54,540 nucleotides of DNA, taken from contig WGMC01000011.1 of the NCBI GenBank assembly GCA_016125265.1, positions 1 to 54,540 of the forward strand. The letters are read 5' to 3'. Below the pieces are notes generated by a model, which was given only the letters and a program-made list of their open reading frames with translations, was not told the origin of the DNA and searched no databases. A program made the translations under genes and the position numbers. Below, one piece after another: positions 26,955 through 35,618 of this stretch (positions are counted from its first letter, which is position 1; each line of letters begins with the position of its first letter). The DNA is from Planctomycetaceae bacterium (GTDB lineage: Bacteria; Planctomycetota; UBA1135; GCA-002686595).

Positions 26955-26984
26955 ATGCTAGCGGCACGACGGCGCGCGGGTCAA
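26955..26984 (-). promoter_or_regulatory. tRNA-Gln promoter
   Basis: On the minus strand: TTGACC (complement 26979-26984), an 18-bp spacer and TAGCAT (complement 26955-26960), 13 bases before the tRNA 5' end. The -35 hexamer overlaps the cinA stop codon (26981-26983), so the promoter is built into the end of the upstream gene. One of the best sigma70 matches in the window. Confidence 0.75.
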
Positions 26985-28381
26985 GTGCCCGATTCGCCGC
27001 CGCTCCCAAGAACCGCGGTTCCAAGTCGCCCCGGATCCTTGGGGGGCTGCGCCGCGGCGGATCCGGGGTAGGTCCAGGCAAGGCCCGCGAAACCGAGGCC
27101 GAGGACCTCGCGGCGCACGAGTTCCAGGGCGAACTGGACCGCTTGGACACGCACCCGCTGGCGGCCGGCCGCGGGAAAGCGGGCGCAGTAGGCGCGCTCC
27201 CCCGCCCCGGTCGCGAGGCCGAACCACACGTGCCCAACCGGCTTGTCCGGCGTGCCCCCATCCGGCCCCGCGACGCCGGTGATGGAGAGGGCCAGGTCCG
27301 CGTCCATGGCGCGCCGCGCGCCGCGTGCCATCGCCAGGGCGACGGGCTCGCTGACGGCGCCGTGCGCGTCCAAGAGCGCGGGATCGACTCCCAGCGTCGC
27401 GACCTTCGCGGCGTTCGCGTAGCTGACCACCGCGCCCTGCAACACGGCACTCGCGCCGGGCACACGTGTCACACGTTCCGACAGCAGGCCGCCGGTGCAG
27501 GACTCGGCAAACGCGACACGCAGTCCGCGCTCGGCGAGCAGCCCCACCACCACGGCTTCGAGCCCGAGGTCGGCCTCCGCGTAGATGTGCGCGGCAAAAC
27601 GCGCGCGGAACTCCGCGCAGCGCGCTTCGAGGCGCTCCGCCGCCGAGCCGCCGGACGCGCTGAGTTTCACCACCAGCACGCCGTCACGGGCGGAAACTCC
27701 CATGCGCGGCTCCACGCCGCGGGCCATCCAATCCCCCAACATGTCGGCGAAGGTGGACTCCGAGAGTCCGACCAAACTGAAGGCCGCGCGCGCCCACGGC
27801 TGGGCGGCCAGGAGGCGCGCGCGCACGCGCGGCAGCAACTCCGCCTGCACCATGCCGGAGCACTCCGAGGGCGGCCCGGGGAGCGCCACGACGACCCCAC
27901 CCGTCGGCAGCACCGCCCAGAATCCCGGCGCGGTGCCGAGCGCGTTCGGCAGCATTTCGGCGCCGCGCGGCAAGAGTGCCTGGCGGCGGTTGCTGCGCGG
28001 CGCTTCGCGGCCGCGGGCCGCAAAACGTGCGGCGATCGGGGCCCATGCCTCGGGGCGCTCGTCGAGCGGAACGCCCAGCACGCGTGCCATCGCGTCCCGC
28101 GTCACGTCGTCGTCCGTGGGCCCGAGGCCCCCCGTCGTGACCACGAGCCCGTGACGCGCGCACAGTTCGCGGAGCCGCGCTTCGATGGCGTCCACGTCGT
28201 CGCGCTCGACGGCCGAACAGCGCACTTCGATCCCGACGTCCAAAAGGGCCGCGGCGACGATCGGTGTGTCGAGGTCGGGATGCACACCCGTCAGCAGCTC
28301 ATCCCCCACCGCCAACACGGCGGCGTGGAGGGGCAACGGCGCGGCGTCGCGCGGGCCTTTCGGTGCCGCGCCCAGCGTCAC
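26981..28381 (-). CDS. cinA: CinA family protein (MoCF-like domain plus nicotinamide-nucleotide amidase domain)
   Basis: A 466-residue two-domain protein. The N-terminal MoaB/MogA-like domain shows AVLAVGDELLTG and VVTTGGLGPTDDDVTRDAMA. The C-terminal CinA/PncC domain shows VAFAESCTGGLLSERVTRVPG and ALSITGVAGPDGGTPDKPVG. CinA proteins deamidate nicotinamide mononucleotide in pyridine-nucleotide recycling and were first linked to competence. About 40 low-complexity residues extend the C-terminus. It starts at GTG 28381, overlapping the tatC stop (GTGA), so expression is coupled to tatC. Confidence 0.92.
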   Translation of the reverse strand: MTLGAAPKGPRDAAPLPLHAAVLAVGDELLTGVHPDLDTPIVAAALLDVGIEVRCSAVERDDVDAIEARLRELCARHGLVVTTGGLGPTDDDVTRDAMARVLGVPLDERPEAWAPIAARFAARGREAPRSNRRQALLPRGAEMLPNALGTAPGFWAVLPTGGVVVALPGPPSECSGMVQAELLPRVRARLLAAQPWARAAFSLVGLSESTFADMLGDWMARGVEPRMGVSARDGVLVVKLSASGGSAAERLEARCAEFRARFAAHIYAEADLGLEAVVVGLLAERGLRVAFAESCTGGLLSERVTRVPGASAVLQGAVVSYANAAKVATLGVDPALLDAHGAVSEPVALAMARGARRAMDADLALSITGVAGPDGGTPDKPVGHVWFGLATGAGERAYCARFPAAGRQRVRVQAVQFALELVRREVLGLGFAGLAWTYPGSAAAQPPKDPGRLGTAVLGSGGESGT

Positions 28382-29244
28382 GATCCGTGCGCTCCCCGCG
28401 CCACGGCCGCGGCCTGGCGCGCCGCGCGGCGCTCCACCAACCGGCCGCACAGGATGCCCAGTTCGTAGAGCAGCACCATCGGCGCCGCCATCATCGTCTG
28501 CGTGAACGGGTCTGGCGGCGTCAGGATCGCCCCGATCACGAAGGCACCGACGATGAAGTGGCCGCGCCACTTCGCGAATGTCGCGGCGGTGACGAGCCCG
28601 ACCCGCGCCAGCGCCGTCATCAGGACCGGCAACTGGAAGATCGCACCCAGGCCCACGCACAAGCTCGACAGGAACCCGAAGTACTGCGCGTAGCGGAAGT
28701 CCGGCCGCACCTGGGTCAGATCGACGCTGGTGTTCAGGAAGTAGATGGCGTAGGGCACCATCACGAAGTAGCCGAACAGCGTGCCGACGACGAAAAGGCC
28801 CATGCTGGTCGGGATGTACGACAACACGGCGCGACGCTCCGCCGGATAGAGCCCCGCAGCCACGAACAACCACAACTGCCACAAGAGGACCGGGCCGCCG
28901 ACGAAGAGCGACAGGTAGAACGCGGCCTTCAGGTTGCCGAGGAAGGCCTCGCCCGGCCCCGTCGCCTGCGGGCGTGTGTCGATGGGTTCGCGCAGGCGCC
29001 GGCGGCCGTCCTTGCCCTCGAGGAAGTAGAGCTCGGGGTCGAGCGCGGGATCCTCGGCAATGCGCTTCTCGTAGGCCGCGAACATGTCGGCGTTGAGCCA
29101 GCCGACGGCCTGGTGCAGCGGCCGCAGCACGATCTCGAACGTGCGGTCCTGGAAGCCGTAGGCGACGGCGAAGGCGAGGGCCATCCCCAGGATGCCGCGC
29201 ACAAGCCTGCGCCGCAGCTCGTCGAGGTGCTCGGCCAGACTCAT
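28378..29244 (-). CDS. tatC: Sec-independent protein translocase TatC
   Basis: TatC is the multi-spanning receptor of the twin-arginine pathway, which exports folded proteins. The 288-residue protein starts MSLAEHLDELRRRLVRGI, the family N-terminus with the conserved LxELRxR, and shows six membrane segments, including LSLFVGGPVLLWQLWLFVAAGL and FVIGAILTPPDPFTQ. The periplasmic loop between TM1 and TM2 is unusually long (about 70 residues, with a charged EGKDGRRRLREP stretch). Reading continues open upstream to an ATG at 29547, which would add about 100 Pro/Ala-rich residues; the shorter start is preferred on homology. No tatA/tatB lies nearby. Confidence 0.92.
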   Translation of the reverse strand: MSLAEHLDELRRRLVRGILGMALAFAVAYGFQDRTFEIVLRPLHQAVGWLNADMFAAYEKRIAEDPALDPELYFLEGKDGRRRLREPIDTRPQATGPGEAFLGNLKAAFYLSLFVGGPVLLWQLWLFVAAGLYPAERRAVLSYIPTSMGLFVVGTLFGYFVMVPYAIYFLNTSVDLTQVRPDFRYAQYFGFLSSLCVGLGAIFQLPVLMTALARVGLVTAATFAKWRGHFIVGAFVIGAILTPPDPFTQTMMAAPMVLLYELGILCGRLVERRAARQAAAVARGAHGS

Positions 29245-29575
29245 GCGCGGACCGCCGTCCGCGTCGGTCGAGGGCGGCGCCGCCCCACTGGGCACGCGGC
29301 CGTCCCCCGCCCTGCCCGGAGTTGTCGGCCCGCCCGGACCTACCGCGCGCGCCGGGCGCTCGGCGGCGGGCGGTTCGTTGTGCGCGCTTGTGGGCTTCAC
29401 CGGGGGGCCTTCACCGGGGGGGGTCACCGAGGAAATCACCGCGGGAATCACCGCGGCTCGGTTGGACTCGCGGGCGGGGCGCCGGTGAAGCGACCCGCCC
29501 GCGCGGTTCGCGGAGTCGCTGCTCCGCACCATGAACCGCGGGGGCACGTGTCCCGCGCGGCGCTCTAGGATCCGT

Positions 29576-30829
29576 TCAGAGCACGAAGTACTCGCGGATG
29601 CGCGAGATCGGGATGATCTGCACGCCGAGCGCCTCGGCTTCCTTGTAGATCGGAAGGTCGCTGGGCTGCAGCGGCTGCTCGTAGGGTTCGTCGAACTCGT
29701 CGACGTAGATCTCGCCGCCGGCGATCAGGAAGTCGGTGGTGAGGTCCAGGCTGGACTGCACCGTGATGCCCATGCGGCCGAGGAGGGCGCGCAGTTCCTT
29801 CTCGTCGTACTGGCCGGAGAAGCGGCCGGCCAACACGGCCCGGCGCTCGCCGCGGGGGTCGTACACCGGGTTGATCAGCACGTCGCCGGCCGTGATCGGA
29901 TCGAACGCGTCGACCACGTCGTAGAGGGCGATCTTGGAGCGGTCACCCTCGACCTCGATCACCTCGCCGTAGCCCTTCACACGGCGGTTCGTCTCGCTGC
30001 CGCCTTCGATGCGGAAGCGGATGCCGCGCGCGGCGCGCTGCTCGGCGCCGACGTCGATCCACGCGGTGCCCAGCTTGCCGCTGACGGCCAGCACCTTCGC
30101 GTCCGGCAAGTCGCGGGCGCTCGGCGACAGGAAGGTCAGCTTGCGGCCCTGTTCGTCCACGCGGGCCGAGAAGCGGGCGAGTTCCTGGTTGTGCGCGCGC
30201 TGCAGCACTTCCAGTTCGTTGCGCAGGTTGCGCAGGTCCTGGTCGAGGGCACTGACGCGGCTGCGCTCGGAGGCCACCGTCGCCTGCAGCTCGCTCTCGC
30301 GGTCCGCGGCGTTGCTCTTGGCGTCCGCCAGTTCGCCGCGCAACTGCGCGATCAGCGTGTCCTTGGAGCGCACGTCGGCGGCGCGGCCCTGGCGTTCCGT
30401 CGCGAGTTCACTCTCGAGGCGGCGCACGTCGCTCTCGACCTGCGCGATGCGCTGGCCGCGGGCTTCGTACTCGCGGCGCAGGGGCGGGATCGCGATTTCG
30501 AAGTCGACCACGCTGGAGTCCAGGGCGGGGAACGCGGCGCGCAGTTCCTCGAAACCCTGGCGCACGGTGTCCACGTTCGTGCGCGGGCTGGCCGCGGCCC
30601 GGTCGTAGAAACCGAGGGCGCGGCTCAGTTGGCGGGCGTACTCGGCTTCGGACTCGAACAGGGCCTTGGCTTCCTCTTCCTGGAGGGCCGCAGCCGCGGC
30701 GGAGTCCTTGGCCGCCGTCAGGTCGTTCTGGGAAATGACCGCGAAGGCCACCGCCACGAGGGCGAGGACGATCGTGGCGATGATCCAGACCACGCTCACG
30801 CGGGCGGCGCCGCTGTTGGAACGCATCAT
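29576..30829 (-). CDS. Membrane-anchored coiled-coil protein with BRCT-like C-terminus
   Basis: A 417-residue protein: basic N-tip MMRSNSGAAR, one membrane helix (VVWIIATIVLALVAVAFAV, about 13-31), about 190 residues of coiled coil (RLESELATERQGRAADVRSK, LQATVASERSRVSALDQDLR), then a beta-rich middle domain (KVLAVSGKLGTAWIDVGAE). The last about 85 residues read LAGRFSGQYDEKELRALLGRMG, SSLDLTTDFLIAGG and KEAEALGVQIIPISRIREYF. That is the BRCT pattern: a G-x-F-S-G strand, helix, a T-T-D-x-L-I-x-G strand, and A-x-x-x-G-V-x-I-I. By the positive-inside rule the bulk lies outside the cytoplasm, which is odd for BRCT. Function is unknown. It diverges from coaE. Confidence 0.68.
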   Translation of the reverse strand: MMRSNSGAARVSVVWIIATIVLALVAVAFAVISQNDLTAAKDSAAAAALQEEEAKALFESEAEYARQLSRALGFYDRAAASPRTNVDTVRQGFEELRAAFPALDSSVVDFEIAIPPLRREYEARGQRIAQVESDVRRLESELATERQGRAADVRSKDTLIAQLRGELADAKSNAADRESELQATVASERSRVSALDQDLRNLRNELEVLQRAHNQELARFSARVDEQGRKLTFLSPSARDLPDAKVLAVSGKLGTAWIDVGAEQRAARGIRFRIEGGSETNRRVKGYGEVIEVEGDRSKIALYDVVDAFDPITAGDVLINPVYDPRGERRAVLAGRFSGQYDEKELRALLGRMGITVQSSLDLTTDFLIAGGEIYVDEFDEPYEQPLQPSDLPIYKEAEALGVQIIPISRIREYFVL

Positions 30830-31328
30830 GGAGGGGGAACCTCGGAGTTGGTTGACCGGCATGGGGGGATGGGCTCCGTCGGCGTTGTTCCCCTGGACGG
30901 GCCAGGGGAGCGTTTCGGCCCGCGCGGAAGGCCGAGGCGGTCCGGGGAGGACCACCGCGGCCGGCGACGCGGACAGCGAGGCAGCGCTGGGACGACGGGG
31001 ATTGGCGGGTGCGGGGGGGGGACGAAGGGGATCGAGACGCAGGCGGTGGGATCGAAACGCAGGCAGTGGGATCGGAACGCAGGCGGTCGGGCCCATCGGC
31101 CCCCGCGCGGGGGGTCAAAGGAGCTCGGGTCGCCAGAGGATAGCGCGGGCGCGGCCCCACACGACGCACCGATCCGGGCGACCGTCGGATCCGGGCATCC
31201 CGGGTACCCGGTGGCGATCGCAGGGAGAGTAAGGTCGGGGGAGTCGGCGCGGGCCGTGGCCCTGCCGTGAAACCCGGGGCGCCGGTGATACCCGAGGCCC
31301 CGGGCCCGGGCAAGGGATTTTGCGGCCC
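30830..31328. other. Intergenic region with 20-bp triplicate
   Basis: Divergent gap between the BRCT-like gene and coaE. It contains three 20-bp units (ATCGAGACGCAGGCGGTGGG type) at 31031-31050, 31051-31070 and 31071-31090. No gene is supported; open frames here show no homology-like pattern. Confidence 0.6.
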
Positions 31329-31356
31329 TTGACGCGGCGCCCGCGACTTCTAGCGT
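31329..31356 (+). promoter_or_regulatory. Predicted coaE-rho promoter
   Basis: TTGACG (31329-31334), a 16-bp spacer and TAGCGT (31351-31356). It lies upstream of coaE, and an in-frame GTG at 31371 follows 14 bases later. Confidence 0.6.
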
Positions 31357-31370
31357 GGCGCCGGCGAACG

Positions 31371-32117
31371 GTGACGAAATCCGAGCGCCGTCCGTGGATA
31401 CTGCCACCTCTCCGACGCCCGGCCGCGCCCCCAGCCGCGCCGACGCTCCCCACACAGGCCCCTCGAACGACGTTGTCCCCGAACTCCCCGCGCACCCTCG
31501 TGATCGGCCTGCTCGGCGGCATCGCCTCCGGCAAGTCCCAGGTGGCCCGGCTGCTCGCCGGACCGGATGGACGTGTCCTCGACGCGGATGCGATGGCCCA
31601 CCGGGTCCTCGCCGATCCGGAACTGGCCGAGCGCCTGGCCTCCGAGTTCGGCCCCGACGCCATCGACCGCGACGGGAGCCCGAACCGAAAGCACATCGCT
31701 TCCCAAGTTTTTGGGCACCCCGAGCGACTCGCCCGGCTCGAAAGCTGGATCCATCCGCGCGTCCGTGCCAACATCTGGGACGAGTTGGCTGCCGCGCGCG
31801 CCGCGGCGGTCCCCATCTGCGTGCTCGACGTGCCGCTCCTCTTGGAGCACGACCGCGAACACGGGTGGGTGGCCGAGTGCGACGCCCTGGTTTTCGTCGA
31901 GGCGGACCTGGCGGATCGCGAACGGCGCGCCGCGGCCAAACGCGCGTGGGGACCGGGCGAACTGGCCGCCCGCGAGGCCGCGCAACTCTCCCTGGACGAA
32001 AAACAACGCCGCGCACACCACGTGGTGCGCAACACCGGCTCCCTGGACGACCTGGCCGGCAGTGTCGGCGCGCTGCGCGCTTGGCTGCTCTCGGCCGCCC
32101 GCGGACCGCGCGCTTGA
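31371..32117 (+). CDS. coaE: Dephospho-CoA kinase
   Basis: CoaE phosphorylates dephospho-CoA, the last step of coenzyme A synthesis. The P-loop is LLGGIASGKSQVA, followed by VLDADAMAHRVL, the HPRVRANIW segment, LDVPLLLEHD in the lid region and a C-terminal helical ending, all in family order. The start is uncertain. GTG 31371 fits the promoter just upstream and gives 248 residues with about 40 Pro/Arg-rich residues before the kinase fold. TTG 31473 (LSPNSPRTLVIG) would give a family-typical 214. rho follows 149 bases downstream on the same strand. Confidence 0.85.
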   Translation: MTKSERRPWILPPLRRPAAPPAAPTLPTQAPRTTLSPNSPRTLVIGLLGGIASGKSQVARLLAGPDGRVLDADAMAHRVLADPELAERLASEFGPDAIDRDGSPNRKHIASQVFGHPERLARLESWIHPRVRANIWDELAAARAAAVPICVLDVPLLLEHDREHGWVAECDALVFVEADLADRERRAAAKRAWGPGELAAREAAQLSLDEKQRRAHHVVRNTGSLDDLAGSVGALRAWLLSAARGPRA

Positions 32118-32266
32118 CCCCACATCCGCTCGCCTCCCCCATCCCCCACGTTCCGCGCGCGTCCAAGGCGCGTGCACTTTCCTCCTCCCCCCCACTGGGC
32201 ACCCCCTGGGTTGCCCGCCGAATCGGCTCCGCCACCGGACCGATCCCCTTCGGAATGTCCCGAAAC

Positions 32267-33745
32267 ATGGCCAACAAGAAGCGCCAGCGCCCGTTCAAGC
32301 CCTTCAAGCCCCACAGCTTCCAGGGAGGGCCGCCGCCCCTCAGCAAACCCCGGGAAACGCCGACGCGCGTCTACGAGGAGGTGCGCATCGAGTGGGACGC
32401 GCTTCCGGCGGACCTGGAGGAGCCGGCGCTCGTCGAGTTGGACGAGGCGCTGCCGTCGCTCGGCCGCAAGAAGAAGCCCGAGCCCGTCGAGTACGCGGCG
32501 TTGCAAGGACTCGCTCTCGGCGAACTGCACACGATCGCCGAGGAAGAGGGCCTCGAGGATCTGCGCGGCAAGAAGCGGCGCGAGGTGGTCTTCGAGATCG
32601 CGCGGGCGCGCATCCAGCGCCGTGTACCGCTGATCGCCCAAGGTGTGTTCGAGTCGGTGGCCGAGGACAAGGGTTTCCTCCGCACCCACTCCGCGTCGTA
32701 CCTCGGCACCCAGGAAGACGTGTTCGTCCCGCCGAGTTTGGCGCGCGCCTATGGCCTGCGCACCGGCATGACCGTGCGCGGCCCCATCCGCCCGCCGATC
32801 GATGGGGAGCGCTACTTCTGCCTGCGCTCGATCGAAACCATCGACTTCGCCGATCCGGACGCCGCCGCCACGCGCACGCCGTTCAAGGAGCTCGTACCGC
32901 TCTACCCCGAGAAGCGCATCGTGCTCGAGGGCGCGGGCGACAATCCGCTCGAGATGCGCATCGTCGACTTGGTGACACCGATCGGCCGCGGCCAACGGGG
33001 CCTGATCGTCGCGCCGCCGCGCACGGGCAAGACCGTGTTGCTCCAGCAGATCGCCAACTCGATCGTCACCAACGCTCCGGACGCGCACCTCATCATCCTC
33101 TTGCTCGACGAACGCCCCGAGGAGGTCACGGACTTCCAGCGGCGCATCAGCGGCGCGCGGCGCGAGGTCGTCAGCTCGACCTTCGACGAACCCGCCGCTC
33201 GGCACCTGAAGGTGGCCGAGATGGTGATGTACAAGGCGCGCTGTCTCGTGGAGGCGGGCCAGGACGTGGTGATCCTCCTGGATTCGATCACGCGCCTCGC
33301 GCGCGCCGCCAACGCCGAAGCGCCGAGCAACGGCAAGCTGCTCTCGGGCGGCATCGAAGCAACGGCGATGCAGATGCCGAAGCAGTTCTTCGGCTCGGCG
33401 CGCAACATCGAGGGCGGCGGCTCGCTGACGATCCTGGGCACGGCGTTGATCGAGACGGGCTCGAAGATGGACGAGGTGATCTTCGAGGAGTTCAAGGGCA
33501 CCGGCAACATGGAGTTGGTGCTCGAGCGGCGGCTCTCGGACCGCCGCATCTACCCCGCCATCGACATCAACCGCTCGGGCACCCGCCGCGAGGAATTGCT
33601 GTTCACGGCGCAGGAGCTGGAGCGCATCTGGGTGCTGCGCAAGGTGCTGAACGAACTGGACCCGGTCGAAGCGATGGAGATGCTGATCCAGAAGATGCGG
33701 CGCACCAAGGTGAATGGGGAGTTCCTGATGACGATCGGCGGCTGA
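32267..33745 (+). CDS. rho: Transcription termination factor Rho
   Basis: Rho is the hexameric RNA helicase that ends transcription at Rho-dependent sites. The 492-residue protein has a basic 60-80 residue N-terminal leader (MANKKRQRPFKPFKPHSF), the Rho N-domain (ALGELHTIAEEEGLEDLRGK), the RNA-binding fold (AQGVFESVAEDKGFLR), Walker A in GLIVAPPRTGKTVLLQQIA, LLDERPEEVTDF, ILLDSITRLARA and the Q/R-loop region. ATG 32255 (MSRN...) is an in-frame alternative start. Two repeat elements follow right after the stop, the first a large inverted repeat likely to form its terminator. Confidence 0.96.
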   Translation: MANKKRQRPFKPFKPHSFQGGPPPLSKPRETPTRVYEEVRIEWDALPADLEEPALVELDEALPSLGRKKKPEPVEYAALQGLALGELHTIAEEEGLEDLRGKKRREVVFEIARARIQRRVPLIAQGVFESVAEDKGFLRTHSASYLGTQEDVFVPPSLARAYGLRTGMTVRGPIRPPIDGERYFCLRSIETIDFADPDAAATRTPFKELVPLYPEKRIVLEGAGDNPLEMRIVDLVTPIGRGQRGLIVAPPRTGKTVLLQQIANSIVTNAPDAHLIILLLDERPEEVTDFQRRISGARREVVSSTFDEPAARHLKVAEMVMYKARCLVEAGQDVVILLDSITRLARAANAEAPSNGKLLSGGIEATAMQMPKQFFGSARNIEGGGSLTILGTALIETGSKMDEVIFEEFKGTGNMELVLERRLSDRRIYPAIDINRSGTRREELLFTAQELERIWVLRKVLNELDPVEAMEMLIQKMRRTKVNGEFLMTIGG

Positions 33746-33841
33746 CTGGGTGCGCGGGCCTCTGGCCCGCCTTGGAGCGGGTCCACGGGGTAACGAGCTC
33801 GCCCCCCTTCCCAAGGCGGGCCAAGAGGCCCGCGCACCCAG
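33746..33841. repeat. Family B inverted repeat downstream of rho
   Basis: The left arm (33746-33775, CTGGGTGCGCGGGCCTCTGG...) and right arm (33811-33841) are near-perfect reverse complements of about 30 bp, differing by one inserted T, with a 35-base loop. It begins at the base after the rho stop codon. The same arms occur at 47680-47711/47825-47859 and at 54397-54427/54518-54540. Likely the rho transcript terminator. Confidence 0.9.
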
Positions 33842-33857
33842 CGGGCCTCGAGGGGGC

Positions 33858-34062
33858 CTGGAAGGGGCAACGCCCCGCCCGATCGTAGCCTGGGGCAACG
33901 CCCCACGTATTGCGGTAGAACCGGTCCGGGCTGAAGGCCCGGCCCATGCCGTTGGCACGTCGCGATGGAGCGGGCCTTCAGCCCTTGCACCCTCTCCATG
34001 CCCGACCTGGGGCGTTGCCCCAGGCTACGATCGGTCGCGCCGTTGGCGCTCCGGAGCGCCGT
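33858..34062. repeat. Dispersed repeat family A, facing pair
   Basis: A forward arm (palindrome 33889-33907, with an imperfect CCCCACG end) and a reverse arm (palindrome 34006-34024) face each other, joined by CCGTTGGCACGTCGCGATGG. Together they form a long imperfect inverted repeat. Landmarks are GGCTGAAGGCCCG near 33928 and its complement CGGGCCTTCAGCCC near 33971. Confidence 0.9.
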
Positions 34063-34315
34063 AGGCGCAAGCAACCGCGCATGCACGAGCCACCGCGCAG
34101 CGCAAGCAACCGCGCGTCCACGAATCGCCGCGGGGCGCGCGCCATCGCACGTGCACGAGCTGACGCGGGGCGCGCGCCATCGCACATGTACGAGCGCCGC
34201 GGGGCGCGAGCCATCGCACATGTACGAGCGCCGCGGGGCGTGAGCCATGGCACATGTACGAGCGCCGCGGGGCGTGAGCCATCGCGCAGCGGATTCCACC
34301 GCGCTCCGGGACGTG
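34063..34315. repeat. 34-bp tandem array
   Basis: The landmark GCCATCGCAC starts at 34141, 34176, 34210, 34244 and 34278 (spacing 35, 34, 34, 34). The unit contains GCACATGTACGAGCGCCGCGG; diverged copies continue toward 34063. No spacers, no gene. Confidence 0.85.
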
Positions 34316-34354
34316 CAACGGGCCGCGAGTGCCGCATTTCGCGGAGGGCGTCCA

Positions 34355-34566
34355 ATCGTCCGAAAGGGGCAACGCCCCGCCCGATCGTAGCCTGGGGCAA
34401 CGCCCCAGGTATTGCGGTAGAACCGGCAAGGGCTGAAGGCCCGCCCCATGGCGTCGGCGCGTTGCGATGGAGCGGGCCTGCAGCCCTTGCATCCTCCTTC
34501 CGACAAACCTGGGGCGTTGCCCCAGGCTACGATCGGTCGCGCCGTTGGCGCTCCGGGCCGTCGTTG
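34355..34566. repeat. Dispersed repeat family A, second facing pair
   Basis: A forward arm (palindrome 34391-34409) and a reverse arm (palindrome 34508-34526) repeat the arrangement at 33858-34062 with high identity, including ATTGCGGTAGAACCGG and CGATCGGTCGCGCCGTTGG. The 34-bp tandem array lies between the two facing pairs, so the island looks like a duplication of one compound unit. Confidence 0.9.
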
Positions 34567-34601
34567 CGCTTCGGGGGTTGTTGCGCGGCGAGGGAGCGCG
34601 G

Positions 34602-35618
34602 CTAGGGCGAGGGGGCTGCTGCGCGTGGAGACGAGTCGGTCACGACCTGGTCGAACGAGCGCACCGCGGGGCCCAGGCGCGCGCGGGATGCCGACAGTTC
34701 TTCGAGCCGCTCGAGCGCGAGCGCCATCCAGATCAGCTCGTCGCGCTGTTCGCCCAGGTACGCGTCCACGGCCATGCGCTCGAGCGCTCCGAGGTGCCGG
34801 CGGAGGCGTTCCTCGCCGTCCAGGAAGCGCCACTGGAACAGCAACCGGTTGCGCTCGATCACCGCGCGCACCAGGCGTTCGTCCACACGCCGGCGGATCG
34901 TGCCGCGGTGGTGGTGCTCGGCCACGGAATCGGCGCAATAGAGCACCTTCTTCCCGGCGCGCCACGCGGCGAACCCCAGGTCCAAGTCCTCGTAGTAGAA
35001 GGGCTCGTAGAGCGGGTCGAAACCGCCCGACGCCAGGAACTCGGCGCGCCGCAGCAAGACCGCGCCCCCCACCGCGTACGTCACCTCCGTGACCCCGGAC
35101 CGGTACCTTTCGGCCTGGCCCTCGAGCGCCGGCTGGTCCACCTCGGCGATGTCCCGCCGCAGGCGCACGCCGGTAACCGATTCGATGCGCTGCTCGGCGC
35201 CGAACAGGAGGAGCCGCGGCACAGCCGAATGCACCATGGGATCGCGCAGCGCCGCGGCGAGCGGCTCGAGGAAACCCGGGTGCACGAGCACATCGGGATT
35301 CATCAGGAACACGAGTTCATGGCGCGCCGCCTCGACGCCGGTCCACATGGCCTTCGCAAAACCGCCATTGTGCTCGCGCGCGATCGCGCGCAGGGGGCCC
35401 GCTGGCACCCCGTATCGTGACTCCATCCAGGCGAGCAAACTGCCCTGGCCGGTGTCGTCGACCACCACCACCTCGTCGCCCGCGTTGCGGCGTTCGAGTT
35501 CGGCGAGGAGCGGCGGCAGGTGGCGCTCGAGGAGGTCGCGATCGTCCAAACTGGCGATCACGATGGAGACCGGCGCGGTCCCAACCGCGTCGCCGCGTTC
35601 TTGCACGTCCGCGCTCAC
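34602..35618 (-). CDS. Family 2 glycosyltransferase
   Basis: A 338-residue GT2 (GT-A fold) enzyme that transfers a sugar from a nucleotide donor, probably in LPS O-antigen or exopolysaccharide assembly. Seen: VSIVIASLDDRDLLERHL at the start of the Rossmann core, VVVVDDTGQG, VFLMNPDVLVHPGFL with the metal-binding NPD, AVGGAVLLRRAEFLASGGFDP and YYEDLDLGFAAWRAG with the ED motif. This order is typical of rhamnosyltransferase-like GT2. GTG 35618 overlaps the stop of the upstream GT4 gene (GTGA), so the two are coupled. The last 30 residues look unstructured. Confidence 0.88.
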   Translation of the reverse strand: MSADVQERGDAVGTAPVSIVIASLDDRDLLERHLPPLLAELERRNAGDEVVVVDDTGQGSLLAWMESRYGVPAGPLRAIAREHNGGFAKAMWTGVEAARHELVFLMNPDVLVHPGFLEPLAAALRDPMVHSAVPRLLLFGAEQRIESVTGVRLRRDIAEVDQPALEGQAERYRSGVTEVTYAVGGAVLLRRAEFLASGGFDPLYEPFYYEDLDLGFAAWRAGKKVLYCADSVAEHHHRGTIRRRVDERLVRAVIERNRLLFQWRFLDGEERLRRHLGALERMAVDAYLGEQRDELIWMALALERLEELSASRARLGPAVRSFDQVVTDSSPRAAAPSP

